The notes: a model not told the origin generated them from the letters alone. DNA of 64,000 nucleotides from Bacillus sp. MYb209 (GCF_002975175.1 NZ_PCNZ01000018.1:1-64000), one strand, 5' to 3'. Counted from the stretch's first letter, positions 9,201-16,979 are shown. Numbers and translations: made by a program.

Positions 9201-10287
9201 ACATATATTCAATTCGTTCATTTGGATAGTTAGGATCGATTGGTAAATACGCTGCTCCTGCTTTTAAAATTCCCATCATGCCAATGATCATTTCTAATGA
9301 CCGATCTACCATAACCCCAATAATACTTTCTTTCGATACACCTTTACTTTGAAGAATAGAAGCTAATTGATTTGCTTTCTTATTCAATTCTCTATATGTC
9401 AAAGATTGATCATTACAAACAACAGCAATTTGATCTGGGGTTTTTAACACTTGTTCTTCAAACAAATCTTGAAATGATTGAGACAATTCTATGTCCGTCT
9501 GACCTTGATTCAATTCTTCTAGCAACTCTTTCTCTTCTTCTGAAATGATACAAATATCTTTCACAGCCAAATTCGAATTTCTTGACACTTGCTTTAAAAC
9601 ATAAAGGTACGAATTTGCAAACTGTTGCAAAGAAGAGAATGAATGAGACTTGAAAGAAATTTGAAATTCAAATTCATTATGTATTTCATTCCATTTTCTT
9701 CGTATCCATATGGCTAAATTGTTCTCTGCGTATTTTTCTATCGAATTTTTATTATGTAATCCTTCCATCCCAATAACAATTTGAAAAGGAGTTAAATGGT
9801 GTTTCGCTAATAATTCAGAGAGTGGATAACTCTGATTGTCATACCCGAATAAAGTCGATTGTTCAATCTGATTTACTACTTGTTTAAAGCTGTGATGCGG
9901 ATGGATTTCACTTCCTAAAGGAATCAACTTATTAAGATTCTCGCTTTGTTCAAGATTCTTTTCAATTACAGGAATACCAATAGTAATCCTTTCTTGATCT
10001 GTATAGTGTGCCAAACAAATCCTTAACGCGGCCTGTAACCAGCTAAATAATAATACATCTTGAGACTTACTTACTTTTTGTATACTTTTACTAAACTCTA
10101 CATTCATTATGACTTGAACGTACTCGCAAGGATTTTCTTTATTTAGTTGGTAACCGCTATTAAATACAGAAAAATCGAGAACCTCGGAAGATAATTGCTC
10201 CTTCCAAAACGCCTCTACCCCTTTATTCTCATGAATCGAACTTCGATCTTTAATGTGCATTTTTATCTTTATCCCCCTAATATTCAT
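3250..10287 (-). CDS. Dimodular NRPS with heterocyclization domain: (partial C)-A-T-Cy-A-T-C
   Basis: Non-ribosomal peptide synthetase, 2345 residues. Residues 1-270 resemble only the C-terminal half of a condensation domain and lack HHxxxDG. A1 follows (YTSGSTGNPKG near 420), then carrier 1 (FFALKGESIKAL near 795, with KGES in place of GGDS but Ser kept). A heterocyclization domain has DALLMDGAS near 990, the DxxxxD form. A2 (YTSGSTGKPKG near 1447) reads DLYNLSLIW at the specificity positions, the known cysteine code. Carrier 2 has FFALGGDS near 1822. A final C domain has SSHHLLCDGWS near 2049, and there is no thioesterase. A1 reads D-I-L-E-L-A-I-I-C, which I cannot assign. Start: the ATG at 10287 sits 5 bases after the previous stop without a ribosome binding site; the ATG at 10260 has AGGGGG upstream and is equally likely. 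Inferred product: aminoacyl-thiazoline/thiazole amide. Confidence 0.95.
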   Translation of the reverse strand: MNIRGIKIKMHIKDRSSIHENKGVEAFWKEQLSSEVLDFSVFNSGYQLNKENPCEYVQVIMNVEFSKSIQKVSKSQDVLLFSWLQAALRICLAHYTDQERITIGIPVIEKNLEQSENLNKLIPLGSEIHPHHSFKQVVNQIEQSTLFGYDNQSYPLSELLAKHHLTPFQIVIGMEGLHNKNSIEKYAENNLAIWIRRKWNEIHNEFEFQISFKSHSFSSLQQFANSYLYVLKQVSRNSNLAVKDICIISEEEKELLEELNQGQTDIELSQSFQDLFEEQVLKTPDQIAVVCNDQSLTYRELNKKANQLASILQSKGVSKESIIGVMVDRSLEMIIGMMGILKAGAAYLPIDPNYPNERIEYMLQDSQAKCLLSKRTEVELPQFAGEVLYLDEGHLFQGEESNLVRQGEPNDLAYVIYTSGSTGNPKGVMVEQKSLVHFLSVMREKVKDNQSFLFLASVSFDISLLEICLPLTQGSKVVIATEDQFATKELAHLVKEHKVELWESTPSRMEVILSDSEGANFLKDLKSILLAGEAFSIDLVEKIRCISEATILNIYGPTETTICATVKDLSSAKEVTIGNPNPNYHSYILNKYGQLKPFGIPGELCIAGVAVARGYLGKPKLTDEKFVPSPFTAGEMMYHTGDLVRWLPNGELEYLGRMDHQVKIRGYRIELREIETQLREYPEINQAIVVDQVYGNRKLLAAYYVSDNKVPFVELRKYLSNTLPEFMIPEKMIQVEEIPLNPNGKVDRKRLLDITQTDYVSIPYVAPRNEIEQKLVHAWEKVMEIEGIGIHDNFFALKGESIKALQVINLLRKDCLKISTTNFFKHPTIAQLSSRVEVEHKEKNLENIPTRVKDLSKPFPLTEVQTAYMLGRNSQFELSGISPQTYFEYETKLDINRLSKSFQKVIHRHPMLRAVILPEGKQQILQSVPDYEIEIESLIDLDDEKQNARLQEERSRMTNHVFPLGQWPLFELKAFLLKEDTYLLCFRYDALLMDGASMNIVGHDLFHYYYKPEQRLESLSFDFQDYMFIYDEMEQSEEYKTAKDYWTSKLPDFPFAPSLLLKKDPAEIATPKFQSLTKILDNEKWTKLRKLAQEKEVTPSALLCTIYGDVLAYWSNQRRLAINLTVFNRYPVHEEVEQIVGDFTSLILLDVDVNPDQSFFTRVKQTQSTLLDGLEHRHYDGVNFIRDFTRYHQMTPKAVMPIVFTSMLAGAGAFAWEQLGSLRHIHARTPQVYLDNVVIEKNGELLISWNYVEELFDVDVIEAMFSQFVDLLDQLVKQSDITSLQMKESDHALIEQYNETTEKIPSTTLYQLFTDQVKRTPDEVAVVFEQDWLTYSELHKRSNQVAHFLKEQGIGLGDKVGLLAQRRVETIANMIGILKAGAAYVPIDPDHPLDRQTYILENSSCKLLLEASLYEESHLSLYTTEDMPAIAGPEDLAYIIYTSGSTGKPKGVIITHQAVANTIQDINQKYQVNEDDRIIGISSMCFDLSVYDIFGTLSTGAMLVMIRDPRDMQELIRTVERRGITIWNTVPAIMDLALEQVGSHFEHSSLRLVLHSGDWIPLSLPEKIKRHFPIAEVVSLGGATEASIWSIYYPVKQVESHWNSIPYGMPLANQTYYVLNYEKKMCPVGVIGDLYIGGVGLAKGYLNDEQKTNEAFVSHPDFGLIYKTGDCGKMHPEGYIEFLGRQDYQVKIQGYRVELEEIAHCLLTYKQVEHAVVIDQTDENGIKFLVAYVVTEQNISTTELRKHLRDHLPDYMIPSYFVYLEQLPLTQNGKLDRKVLPAPEKQKNEVFIAPKTEMEKILTSVWQEVLKVERIGVNDHFFALGGDSIKAIQVSVRLYRQGFELEPKNLFSFPVLGDMVQFVKKLDHLSSSQTSDVNKMNDNKATLLNVKDKQLNQHTLTKIQEKMPDIKIERIYPLAPFQEVIYEHAATEPDTNAYFEQIIWTLEGELDINLFIQCFQQLVDRHDSLRTIIVQDEQAQPWQAVLHDVQMISEIKSLIQMTKQEQQEFLDQWMNENLSQGFKNDELMNRLCIFQLGNNEHKVVWSSHHLLCDGWSVSILIDELFHLYETIDAGTTAKLPMVKPFETFIDWTLAQDHEKARHFWRDYLSGYNRKISIPKKKVPTQSEGLNFTFMDLTLDKGLTNQLRTFVNKNNITMNTALLVVWGILLGKYNGMREVVLPNLVSVRPPEVEGIENMFGLFTNVLPIRLAWTETQSFVDFLQKVQLETLKCNEYAYYSYVEIQKQSELKNQLTDHLWVFENYPTNQAIFSTKENRNFAITDYQVVDEPHVKHGIMCFPEEKLTIKFGYDQTVYEAEKIQEILNHIHQLINMILQNPTQAIGDYKL

Positions 10288-10292
10288 TTCAT

Positions 10293-11270
10293 CTATTCGT
10301 TAATTTTCAAGCCAACTTCAATTCCATGGAGAAATACTTGATGGTTATCCAAACTTAAAAAACGCTCAATCTCCTCGAATTTCATATGACCAACCGAACA
10401 AACTCCTAAATTTAATGTCTCAGCCACCATATTTAAAGTAGCAGTGATGATGCCTGACTCAATACAAGCAAATAAATATCCATCTGAACCGTATTTCGGG
10501 ATGGAAGCGTTAGCATTATAGACTAAATAAACTGAAAAGGCAGACTGAGTAAATAAATCCTGGTTAATTAACTCATGATCACTTTTGATTACTTGATCAA
10601 TATTGTTTACAACCACAAGACTATTTTTTGATGGGTTATAATAATAAAAACCAGCTTTCATACCTTCTATACGTTTTGGTTTTATATAAACAAAGATATC
10701 AATAGGGTAGAGGCCGCCTGCACTTGCGTAATGATAGTATATTTTTTCTTCCCCAACCTGTTTTAGAGTTGATATGAATTGGGAAAATTCTAAAAAACTA
10801 ATATGTTTTTTCATATCAAATTGGCGACAAGACCTACGCTCCTTGATTATAGCGGGTAGCTCATTTGTTGTTTCAAGTTGAATTTCGGTTGACCGCACAG
10901 CATGGTGTGTTCGATTCAATTGTTCACTCATATACTTATCTAAATCTTCTTTAGAAAAGCGAATCTGGTTGCTATATGGATTCGGAAAAATCTTTTCTTG
11001 TGTGGAAAATACTTCTCTTGAGTGTAATATGTTACTTACTAACACACGATTTTTTATCATAAGCTCTATTGTTTTTTGTGTCTCTTCTACATTTCCTAAC
11101 GAAAAGCGCTCTACTAGTTCACTAATTTTCACACCTTTTTGAGTTAAAAAATAAAACTCAGGAAACCACTCAGACAGAACGCCTGTAAATCTCGTTTCCC
11201 CTATCAAAACTTCATTATGCAACTTCTCCCAATGCTTAATAGGAGACCAGTAATAAATTTGCTCGCTCAT
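10293..11270 (-). CDS. SagB/ThcOx-type FMN-dependent oxidase (azoline dehydrogenase)
   Basis: A 325-residue nitroreductase-fold oxidase. After about 110 N-terminal residues like those of azole-forming oxidases comes the FMN phosphate-contact region KERRSCRQFD, then ASAGGLYPIDIFVY, which is the SagB-family signature, and a C-terminal ETLNLGVCSVG segment. GGAGGG lies 5 bases before the ATG at 11270; an in-frame ATG four codons upstream lacks a site. It is the first gene of the operon and abuts the NRPS. In thiazole and oxazole pathways such enzymes oxidise azolines to azoles, which fits the cysteine-cyclizing NRPS next to it. Function is inferred from context plus family. Confidence 0.88.
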   Translation of the reverse strand: MSEQIYYWSPIKHWEKLHNEVLIGETRFTGVLSEWFPEFYFLTQKGVKISELVERFSLGNVEETQKTIELMIKNRVLVSNILHSREVFSTQEKIFPNPYSNQIRFSKEDLDKYMSEQLNRTHHAVRSTEIQLETTNELPAIIKERRSCRQFDMKKHISFLEFSQFISTLKQVGEEKIYYHYASAGGLYPIDIFVYIKPKRIEGMKAGFYYYNPSKNSLVVVNNIDQVIKSDHELINQDLFTQSAFSVYLVYNANASIPKYGSDGYLFACIESGIITATLNMVAETLNLGVCSVGHMKFEEIERFLSLDNHQVFLHGIEVGLKINE

Positions 11271-11750
11271 ATAACCCTCCATAAACGTTTAACTTATTTT
11301 TAAAATACAGTTTTCTAATCTACAAAAAATAATTTTTAGATTCCGCCCCTTGTCTCATAGTGATTATAAATACATGTATTTCAACGAAGCCTGAGAATAA
11401 TGAAATAACTTTTTCTTCATTAAAATTTTTTATTTCATCATAAAAAATGATTTTTAATTAGATATTTCACATCCTTTCCCATAGTAATCCTATAAGGTAT
11501 AAACCATTTAGAACATTGAGAATATTCGTGTATTTACAATGTGAAATTATTGTAATGGATTGGAAAGCAGATGGATATAGTTATTAAACAAAATAATATT
11601 GAGAAAGTTTTAATTGTTATAGCGATAAAATTTTCTAATGAGATTTATTACATATAGATTAAGAAAAGAATTTAAAATTTTTCTTTAGAAGTTAGTGTAA
11701 AAATGTAACATACTATTACATACAAGTGAGTTACTAACATATCGTATTTA
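11271..11750. other. Upstream region of the NRPS operon
   Basis: This AT-rich stretch must hold the promoter of the minus-strand operon, but I could not pick out a convincing -35/-10 pair. A plus-strand frame of 28 codons (11571-11657, starting MDIVIKQNNIEKVLIV, with GGAAAG just upstream) could encode a tiny peptide, but the support is weak. Confidence 0.3.
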
Positions 11751-11793
11751 AAATAGAGAAAAGACACCATTTAAGGTGCCTTTTCTCTATTTT
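11751..11793. terminator. Long orphan hairpin
   Basis: Stem AAATAGAGAAAAGACACC at 11751-11768 pairs with 11775-11792 with a single mismatch (A opposite C) around a 6-base loop, flanked by A and T runs so that it would work in both directions. No recognised gene ends beside it, so an unannotated transcript or a lost gene is implied. Confidence 0.6.
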
Positions 11794-12047
11794 AATTCCA
11801 TATACTTTTACGCCTTTGCTATTTTTTAAACGATTTGTAGGAATTAATACAACTCGAACATCTAGCTCGTTAAATGTTCGAATGTATAATAAAAATTATA
11901 TAAATTAAGAATGTATTTCAGATAATTTTATAAATAAATGCAAAGATATTTTCTCCCCCTACTGTTACAATAGCAATAATCTCTTGTTTATTTCCCTTAT
12001 TAAATTGTAATATAATTACAGTATGTGAAATTATATTACATTAACTT

Positions 12048-12086
12048 TAAAAGCGAAGTGAAAACAACCTTCACTTCGCTTTTTAC
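12048..12086. terminator. Terminator downstream of pullulanase
   Basis: A 14-bp stem (AAAAGCGAAGTGAA and its complement TTCACTTCGCTTTT) lies about 60 bases beyond the pullulanase stop and has a T-run on either strand. It most likely ends the minus-strand pullulanase transcript. Confidence 0.75.
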
Positions 12087-12143
12087 ATTTGCAATCCTTA
12101 TTCAATTTGCTCAATTCAGTATATACTTTCACATTATTTGCTT

Positions 12144-14717
12144 TTATTTAATCGGCTTTTCTGATTTTAAAACAAATGAACTTAATGCAGGAACCTTAAT
12201 TTTATTTTCATGGACTACATAAAGTGTTTTACTTCCCGCCTGCTTACCGTCTACTAGTACTTTCCAAGGACCTTTCGATGGAAGCGTTATGTCAACGGCT
12301 TCTCTATTTGCATTGTGAGCCACCATAAAGTATTCGCTATTATTCCCATTGTCCTTTCCATCTATTGCATAAGCTACAACATTTTTGGGCGCATCAATAA
12401 AAGATACATGTTTTTTAATTTGCTCTGCAGATGTCATTCGAAAAGCTGAGTACTTTTTGCGTAAATCTATTAAGCCCTTCATATAATCTACTTCATTATT
12501 AAATGCTGCACGGCGCAACCAGTCCATCTGGTTAATTGAATCAGGAGATTTGTAACTGTTATGATCACCATATTTTGTGCGCATAAACTCTTGTCCTGCA
12601 TGTAAAAATGGAATACCTTGTGATGTTAATAAAATCGAAGAAGACAATTTGTGCATTTGTTTTCGCACTTCTTCGCTTTCACCTGGATTAGTCAACTCAA
12701 GTTTATCCCATAATGTATGATTGTCATGTGCTTCCACATAAGTTAGCACCTGCTCCGGATCTTGATAGGTAGCCGAATTTGTATCGTAGTCAATACCTGC
12801 CGTAATACCTTTTTTAATACGGTCCTCCATGTTTTGCTTTCCATTTACAAAACCATTATCTTTATCCTCAAATACACTGCCTTTCAATCCATCACGTATA
12901 TTATCGTTAAAATGAGCAATCCCTTTCATTTTCTCTGCATTTTTTTGATTTGCTTTCAACTCAGCTGCAAGAGGCGTATTTAAATCCCAGCCTTCTCCAT
13001 GCAGAATAATAGAAGGATCAATTTGATTAATACCTTTACGTATCTCATTCATCGTTTCAAAATCATGAATACCCATTAAATCAAAACGGAACCCATCTAA
13101 ATTGTATTCTTTTGCCCAGTATGTGACGGAATCCACCATAAATTTCCTCATCATTTTTCGTTCTGAAGCGGTATCATTTCCTACTCCAGTTCCATTTGCA
13201 AGTGTTCCGTCTTCATTGTAACGATAATAATAACCTGGAACTAACTTATGAAAATTAGATTCAGCAGCGTTATACATATGGTTATATACTACATCCATCA
13301 CAACACGAAGATTATTATCATGCAGTGTTTGAATCATTTGTTTTAATTCAGTTATTCGAACTGTCGGCTCATATGGATTTGTAGAATATGAGCCCTCTGG
13401 GACATTGAAATTTTTCGGGTCATATCCCCAGTTATATTGTGGTTCATTTAAAGTCTCTTCATTTACTGAAGCATAATCAAATATCGGTAAAAACTGGACG
13501 TGAGTAACACCAAGATCTTTAATATGATCAAGTCCTGTTTTTACACCTTCAGGTCCTTTTGTTCCTTTTTCTGTTGCCCCTAAATATTTCCCTTTATGCT
13601 TAATACCACTTTCAGGTTGAATGGAAAAATCGCGTACATGCAATTCATAAATAATAGCATCTTCCGGGCTTTTGAACTTCGGTTTTTTGTGTACTTTCCA
13701 ATTTTTCGGATTTGTTTCTTTTAAATCAACGACTACACCTTTATCCCCATTTACAGAAGCAGCACGCACATACGGATCAACCGCCTCAGTCCACTTATCA
13801 CCGATTTTCACCTTATATGTATAAAAGAGCCCCTTTTGGTTTCCTTTAAGTTCTGCTATCCAAGTTCCTTTTTCACCTTGTTCCATGTCTATTTCAGTAC
13901 CTTTTTCATCATTCCATTTTTTATATGTAACCAACTTTGCCTCACTCGCAGTAGGAGCCCATACACGGAACTTTGTTTCTCGTGGGGTATATATATTTCC
14001 TAAATCATTACCACCATAATAAAATAAATTATCAAATTCCTCGCTACGAATTACTTTTCCAATTTCAGTATTAGCTTCAACGTAATTTTCCATTTTAATT
14101 TTGTATGTTTGTTTTAAATCAAGTTTCTGTTCCGTAATTATTTTAACCTTATTAGTAATATCTCCACCATTTGTATCATAAGGACTAATTCCCTTAATTT
14201 TAACGCCTTCAATTTCAATTTTCTGTTCCTTAATATTGAATGGGACATTGGTAGTTACAATAATTTCATTAAAACTATCAATGGTAGCCTTCTGAATAGA
14301 CAGGTTAGAGGAAGGTTTAGAATTGTATACTTTTTCATCACCCGAAAGAATCCACACTTCAGCACGACCGTCCTTTATATTTTCAATCCAGCGATCCCCA
14401 CCATCTTTTTCCCATTCATTCGTACGAACTATAAATCCTACGCGATTATAGTCACCTTCTAATTTCACCTTAACATATTTCCCAAACTCATCTTCTCCAG
14501 TAAAATCATACGATTTACCATTCGAATTCTCACCCCATATCCAAAGATTCCAGTCTTTTGTATTTCCAGACTTCTCTTTGTAATGAATGATAATTTCGGT
14601 TATTTTCGAATTTGAAACTGCCTTCACACTCTGAAAAGAAAAAACAGATGATAACATAACGATTATGGTAAGTAATAAAAACGATTTGTTAATTATTTTT
14701 TTTGTAATTTGCACCAC
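12144..14717 (-). CDS. pulA: Secreted type I pullulanase
   Basis: Debranching enzyme that cuts alpha-1,6 links in pullulan and starch, exported by the Sec route. From the GTG at 14717 (AAAGGG 5-9 bases upstream; GTG at 14714 also possible) the protein starts with a signal peptide: KK at the front, hydrophobic FLLLTIIVMLSSVFSF, cleavage near VKA-VS. A CBM41-like carbohydrate-binding domain (WNLWIWGEN) follows, then a CBM48 domain (TKFRVWAPTASEA), then the GH13 catalytic domain with YNWGYDP, the type I pullulanase signature, the nucleophile Asp in GFRFDLMG, the acid Glu in HGEGWD and EAHDNHTLWD. The C-terminal beta domain ends at LSSFVLKSE. There is no cell-wall anchor. Two cre-like sites lie upstream, suggesting carbon catabolite repression. 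Confidence 0.95.
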   Translation of the reverse strand: MVQITKKIINKSFLLLTIIVMLSSVFSFQSVKAVSNSKITEIIIHYKEKSGNTKDWNLWIWGENSNGKSYDFTGEDEFGKYVKVKLEGDYNRVGFIVRTNEWEKDGGDRWIENIKDGRAEVWILSGDEKVYNSKPSSNLSIQKATIDSFNEIIVTTNVPFNIKEQKIEIEGVKIKGISPYDTNGGDITNKVKIITEQKLDLKQTYKIKMENYVEANTEIGKVIRSEEFDNLFYYGGNDLGNIYTPRETKFRVWAPTASEAKLVTYKKWNDEKGTEIDMEQGEKGTWIAELKGNQKGLFYTYKVKIGDKWTEAVDPYVRAASVNGDKGVVVDLKETNPKNWKVHKKPKFKSPEDAIIYELHVRDFSIQPESGIKHKGKYLGATEKGTKGPEGVKTGLDHIKDLGVTHVQFLPIFDYASVNEETLNEPQYNWGYDPKNFNVPEGSYSTNPYEPTVRITELKQMIQTLHDNNLRVVMDVVYNHMYNAAESNFHKLVPGYYYRYNEDGTLANGTGVGNDTASERKMMRKFMVDSVTYWAKEYNLDGFRFDLMGIHDFETMNEIRKGINQIDPSIILHGEGWDLNTPLAAELKANQKNAEKMKGIAHFNDNIRDGLKGSVFEDKDNGFVNGKQNMEDRIKKGITAGIDYDTNSATYQDPEQVLTYVEAHDNHTLWDKLELTNPGESEEVRKQMHKLSSSILLTSQGIPFLHAGQEFMRTKYGDHNSYKSPDSINQMDWLRRAAFNNEVDYMKGLIDLRKKYSAFRMTSAEQIKKHVSFIDAPKNVVAYAIDGKDNGNNSEYFMVAHNANREAVDITLPSKGPWKVLVDGKQAGSKTLYVVHENKIKVPALSSFVLKSEKPIK

Positions 14718-14856
14718 ATACACCCTTTCTTTAAATATTACGAACAATTTATTATGCTCATACTACGAAACACGGTTTAATTTAATCTGGGAATCTCTTT
14801 TACTTCACCTCCATATTGGCTATTCTTACGTATGTATTTCAATGATCTTTTCAATA

Positions 14857-14870
14857 CGAAAACGTTTGCA
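14857..14870 (-). promoter_or_regulatory. Candidate cre site upstream of pullulanase
   Basis: Read on the minus strand, TGCAAACGTTTTCG matches the CcpA-binding consensus TGNAANCGNWNNCA at all but the last base. It lies about 140 bases before the pullulanase start, a plausible place for CcpA repression of a starch-degrading enzyme. Confidence 0.55.
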
Positions 14871-14956
14871 TTAAAGGTTAAAAAAATAGATTTGTTTATA
14901 CCTTATTATATTTGTAAATACTAAAAGATCAGGGAAATCATTTTAAAGCAATCGCT

Positions 14957-14970
14957 TGTTATCGCTTTCA
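14957..14970 (+). promoter_or_regulatory. Second candidate cre site
   Basis: TGTTATCGCTTTCA matches the cre consensus with one mismatch. It lies 87 bases further upstream of the first site; two sites in one promoter region strengthen the case for CcpA control. Confidence 0.45.
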
Positions 14971-15113
14971 TTTTATAGCACTTACTATTAAGAGGTCAAT
15001 ATATTATTAATTTTCTGTTTTTATATACTTTAAATCTTATATATTTGTCGCAACTTATTGAAGATAGACAGCGTGAATATTGCTTAATAAGTTTATTTTC
15101 ACTAATGCCTTGC

Positions 15114-15170
15114 TACGTTACAAAAAACAGCTAATATCTTAATATGATATTAGCTGTTTTTTGTAACGTA
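15114..15170. repeat. 25-bp perfect inverted repeat (bidirectional terminator-like)
   Basis: Arms 15114-15138 and 15146-15170 are exact complements around a 7-base loop. The stem contains runs of A and T that could act as terminator tails in both directions. It separates the pullulanase promoter region from the decayed gene at 15202-15455. Confidence 0.75.
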
Positions 15171-15201
15171 TTAATATATGAATAAGAATTATATTTCTAA
15201 C

Positions 15202-15455
15202 TTACTTAATTTTTGCTGTATCAAATGCCTTTTGAACTGCTTGAACTTCAGTTGTATTCTCCCATATTTATTAGTTGCCACTCGTATACATGCTGATTTC
15301 AATTCCTTGAAATTAGAAGTCATGTTTAATTCATCTGTATTTGCACAATAGAAAATATCAAACATTTTATCTTCACCAATTCCTTTGACAAATTCAACGT
15401 TAAAAAAATGTAAAAAGTCACTCTTTTCTTCTAATTCACATGCATATGTATGTAC
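15202..15455 (-). pseudogene. Frameshifted, 5'-truncated remnant of an unrecognised protein
   Basis: On the minus strand one frame reads ACELEEKSDFLHFFNVEFVK and continues FDIFYCANTDELNMTSNF up to about 15268. The next frame then continues NTTEVQAVQKAFDTAKIK and a TAA at 15202. The two pieces read as one protein C-terminus broken by a single frameshift, with the 5' part missing beyond a stop near 15456. I do not recognise the family. The adjacent plus-strand frame at 15480-15582 may also be debris. Confidence 0.55.
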
Positions 15456-15669
15456 ATTTCTTTATTTATTAGTTATATTATGGGTATTGAAGGAATACGA
15501 AGATAATCTATCGCTTATAAAACTCATGTATTTATATATCCGTGAAAACTACAAAATGTATGAAATTCCATTTGTCAAATGAATTTAATGCGGAAGGAGG
15601 TTTGTGGTTTATTCATCGGGATATAATAATCGGTTTTATTGAACTGATAAAAATACAGGAGGCGACATG

Positions 15670-16974
15670 ATGTTTCGTACGATTTCAAACTTTATGAGAG
15701 TAGCTGAGATAAGAAATAAAATTCTATTTACATTAGCGATGTTAATTGTTTTTCGAATTGGCACGTTTATTCCAGTACCTCATACTAACGCAGAGGTATT
15801 AAAAGTACAAGATCAAGCCAACGTTTTAGGCATGCTGAACGTATTTGGCGGAGGAGCACTGCAACACTTCTCAATCTTTGCTGTAGGTATCACACCATAT
15901 ATTACAGCTTCTATCATTGTACAATTACTACAAATGGACGTTGTACCTAAATTTACAGAATGGGCAAAGCAAGGAGAAATGGGCCGCAAGAAATCAGCTC
16001 AATTTACTCGATACTTTACAATCATTCTCGCATTCATACAAGCCATTGGGATGTCTTATGGCTTTAATAATATAGCAGGCGGACAATTAATAACGGATCC
16101 AAGCTGGACTACATACTTATTTATTGCGACAGTATTAACTGCTGGTACTGCATTTTTACTTTGGTTAGGTGAACAAATCACCGCTAACGGCGTTGGTAAT
16201 GGAATCTCAATGATTATCTTCGCAGGACTTGTTGCAGCGATTCCGAATGTTGCAAATCAAATTTATTTACAACAATTCCAAAACGCAGGCGATCAATTAT
16301 TTATGCACATCATAAAAATTGTCTTAATTGGACTTGTTGTTTTAGCGATTGTTGTTGGTGTTATTTACATCCAACAAGCTGTTCGAAAAATACCGATTCA
16401 ATATGCAAAAGCTGTTTCAGGAAACAATCAATATCAAGGAGCAAAAAATACTCATTTACCTCTTAAAGTAAATAGTGCAGGTGTAATTCCTGTTATCTTT
16501 GCTTCTGCCTTTTTAATGACGCCGCGTACAATTGCGCAGCTCTTCCCTGATTCAAGCGTATCTAAATGGATAATTGCGAATCTTGATTTTGCACATCCAT
16601 TTGGAATGACACTTTATGTAGGTCTTATCGTTGCTTTCACATATTTCTATGCATTCGTTCAAGTAAATCCTGAACAAATGGCTGATAACTTAAAAAAGCA
16701 AAACGGATACGTTCCTGGTATTCGCCCAGGAAAATCAACTGAACAATATGTTACAAAAATTTTATACCGATTAACATTTATCGGTGCCATTTTCTTAGGC
16801 GCAATTTCAATATTACCGCTCGTATTCACGAAAATTGCAACATTACCACCTTCTGCTCAAATCGGTGGTACAAGCTTACTAATCATTGTAGGTGTAGCAT
16901 TAGAAACAATGAAGACGCTTGAAAGTCAGCTTGTGAAACGTCATTATAAAGGGTTTATTAAAAAAGTAAATTAA
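15670..16974 (+). CDS. secY2: Preprotein translocase subunit SecY (likely the second paralogue)
   Basis: Membrane channel subunit of the Sec translocase, 434 residues from the ATG at 15670, which has GGAGG 7 bases upstream (the ATG at 15667 is too close). Ten hydrophobic segments, the plug-region FGGGALQHFSIFAVGITPYI, the cytosolic loop with NPEQMADNLKKQNGYVPGIRPG and the C-terminal ESQLVKRHYKGFIKK are typical SecY. The housekeeping secY lies in the ribosomal-protein operon. Here the gene stands alone with its own promoter and terminator, which points to the accessory secY2 known in the B. cereus group. There is no accessory secA beside it. Confidence 0.93.
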   Translation: MFRTISNFMRVAEIRNKILFTLAMLIVFRIGTFIPVPHTNAEVLKVQDQANVLGMLNVFGGGALQHFSIFAVGITPYITASIIVQLLQMDVVPKFTEWAKQGEMGRKKSAQFTRYFTIILAFIQAIGMSYGFNNIAGGQLITDPSWTTYLFIATVLTAGTAFLLWLGEQITANGVGNGISMIIFAGLVAAIPNVANQIYLQQFQNAGDQLFMHIIKIVLIGLVVLAIVVGVIYIQQAVRKIPIQYAKAVSGNNQYQGAKNTHLPLKVNSAGVIPVIFASAFLMTPRTIAQLFPDSSVSKWIIANLDFAHPFGMTLYVGLIVAFTYFYAFVQVNPEQMADNLKKQNGYVPGIRPGKSTEQYVTKILYRLTFIGAIFLGAISILPLVFTKIATLPPSAQIGGTSLLIIVGVALETMKTLESQLVKRHYKGFIKKVN

Positions 16975-16979
16975 TTACG

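Noticed and set aside
15385-15582. Plus-strand frame of 65 codons upstream of secY2
   Set aside because: It overlaps the decayed minus-strand gene, lacks a ribosome binding site, and its composition is that of AT-rich noise; only its last 30 codons look slightly protein-like.
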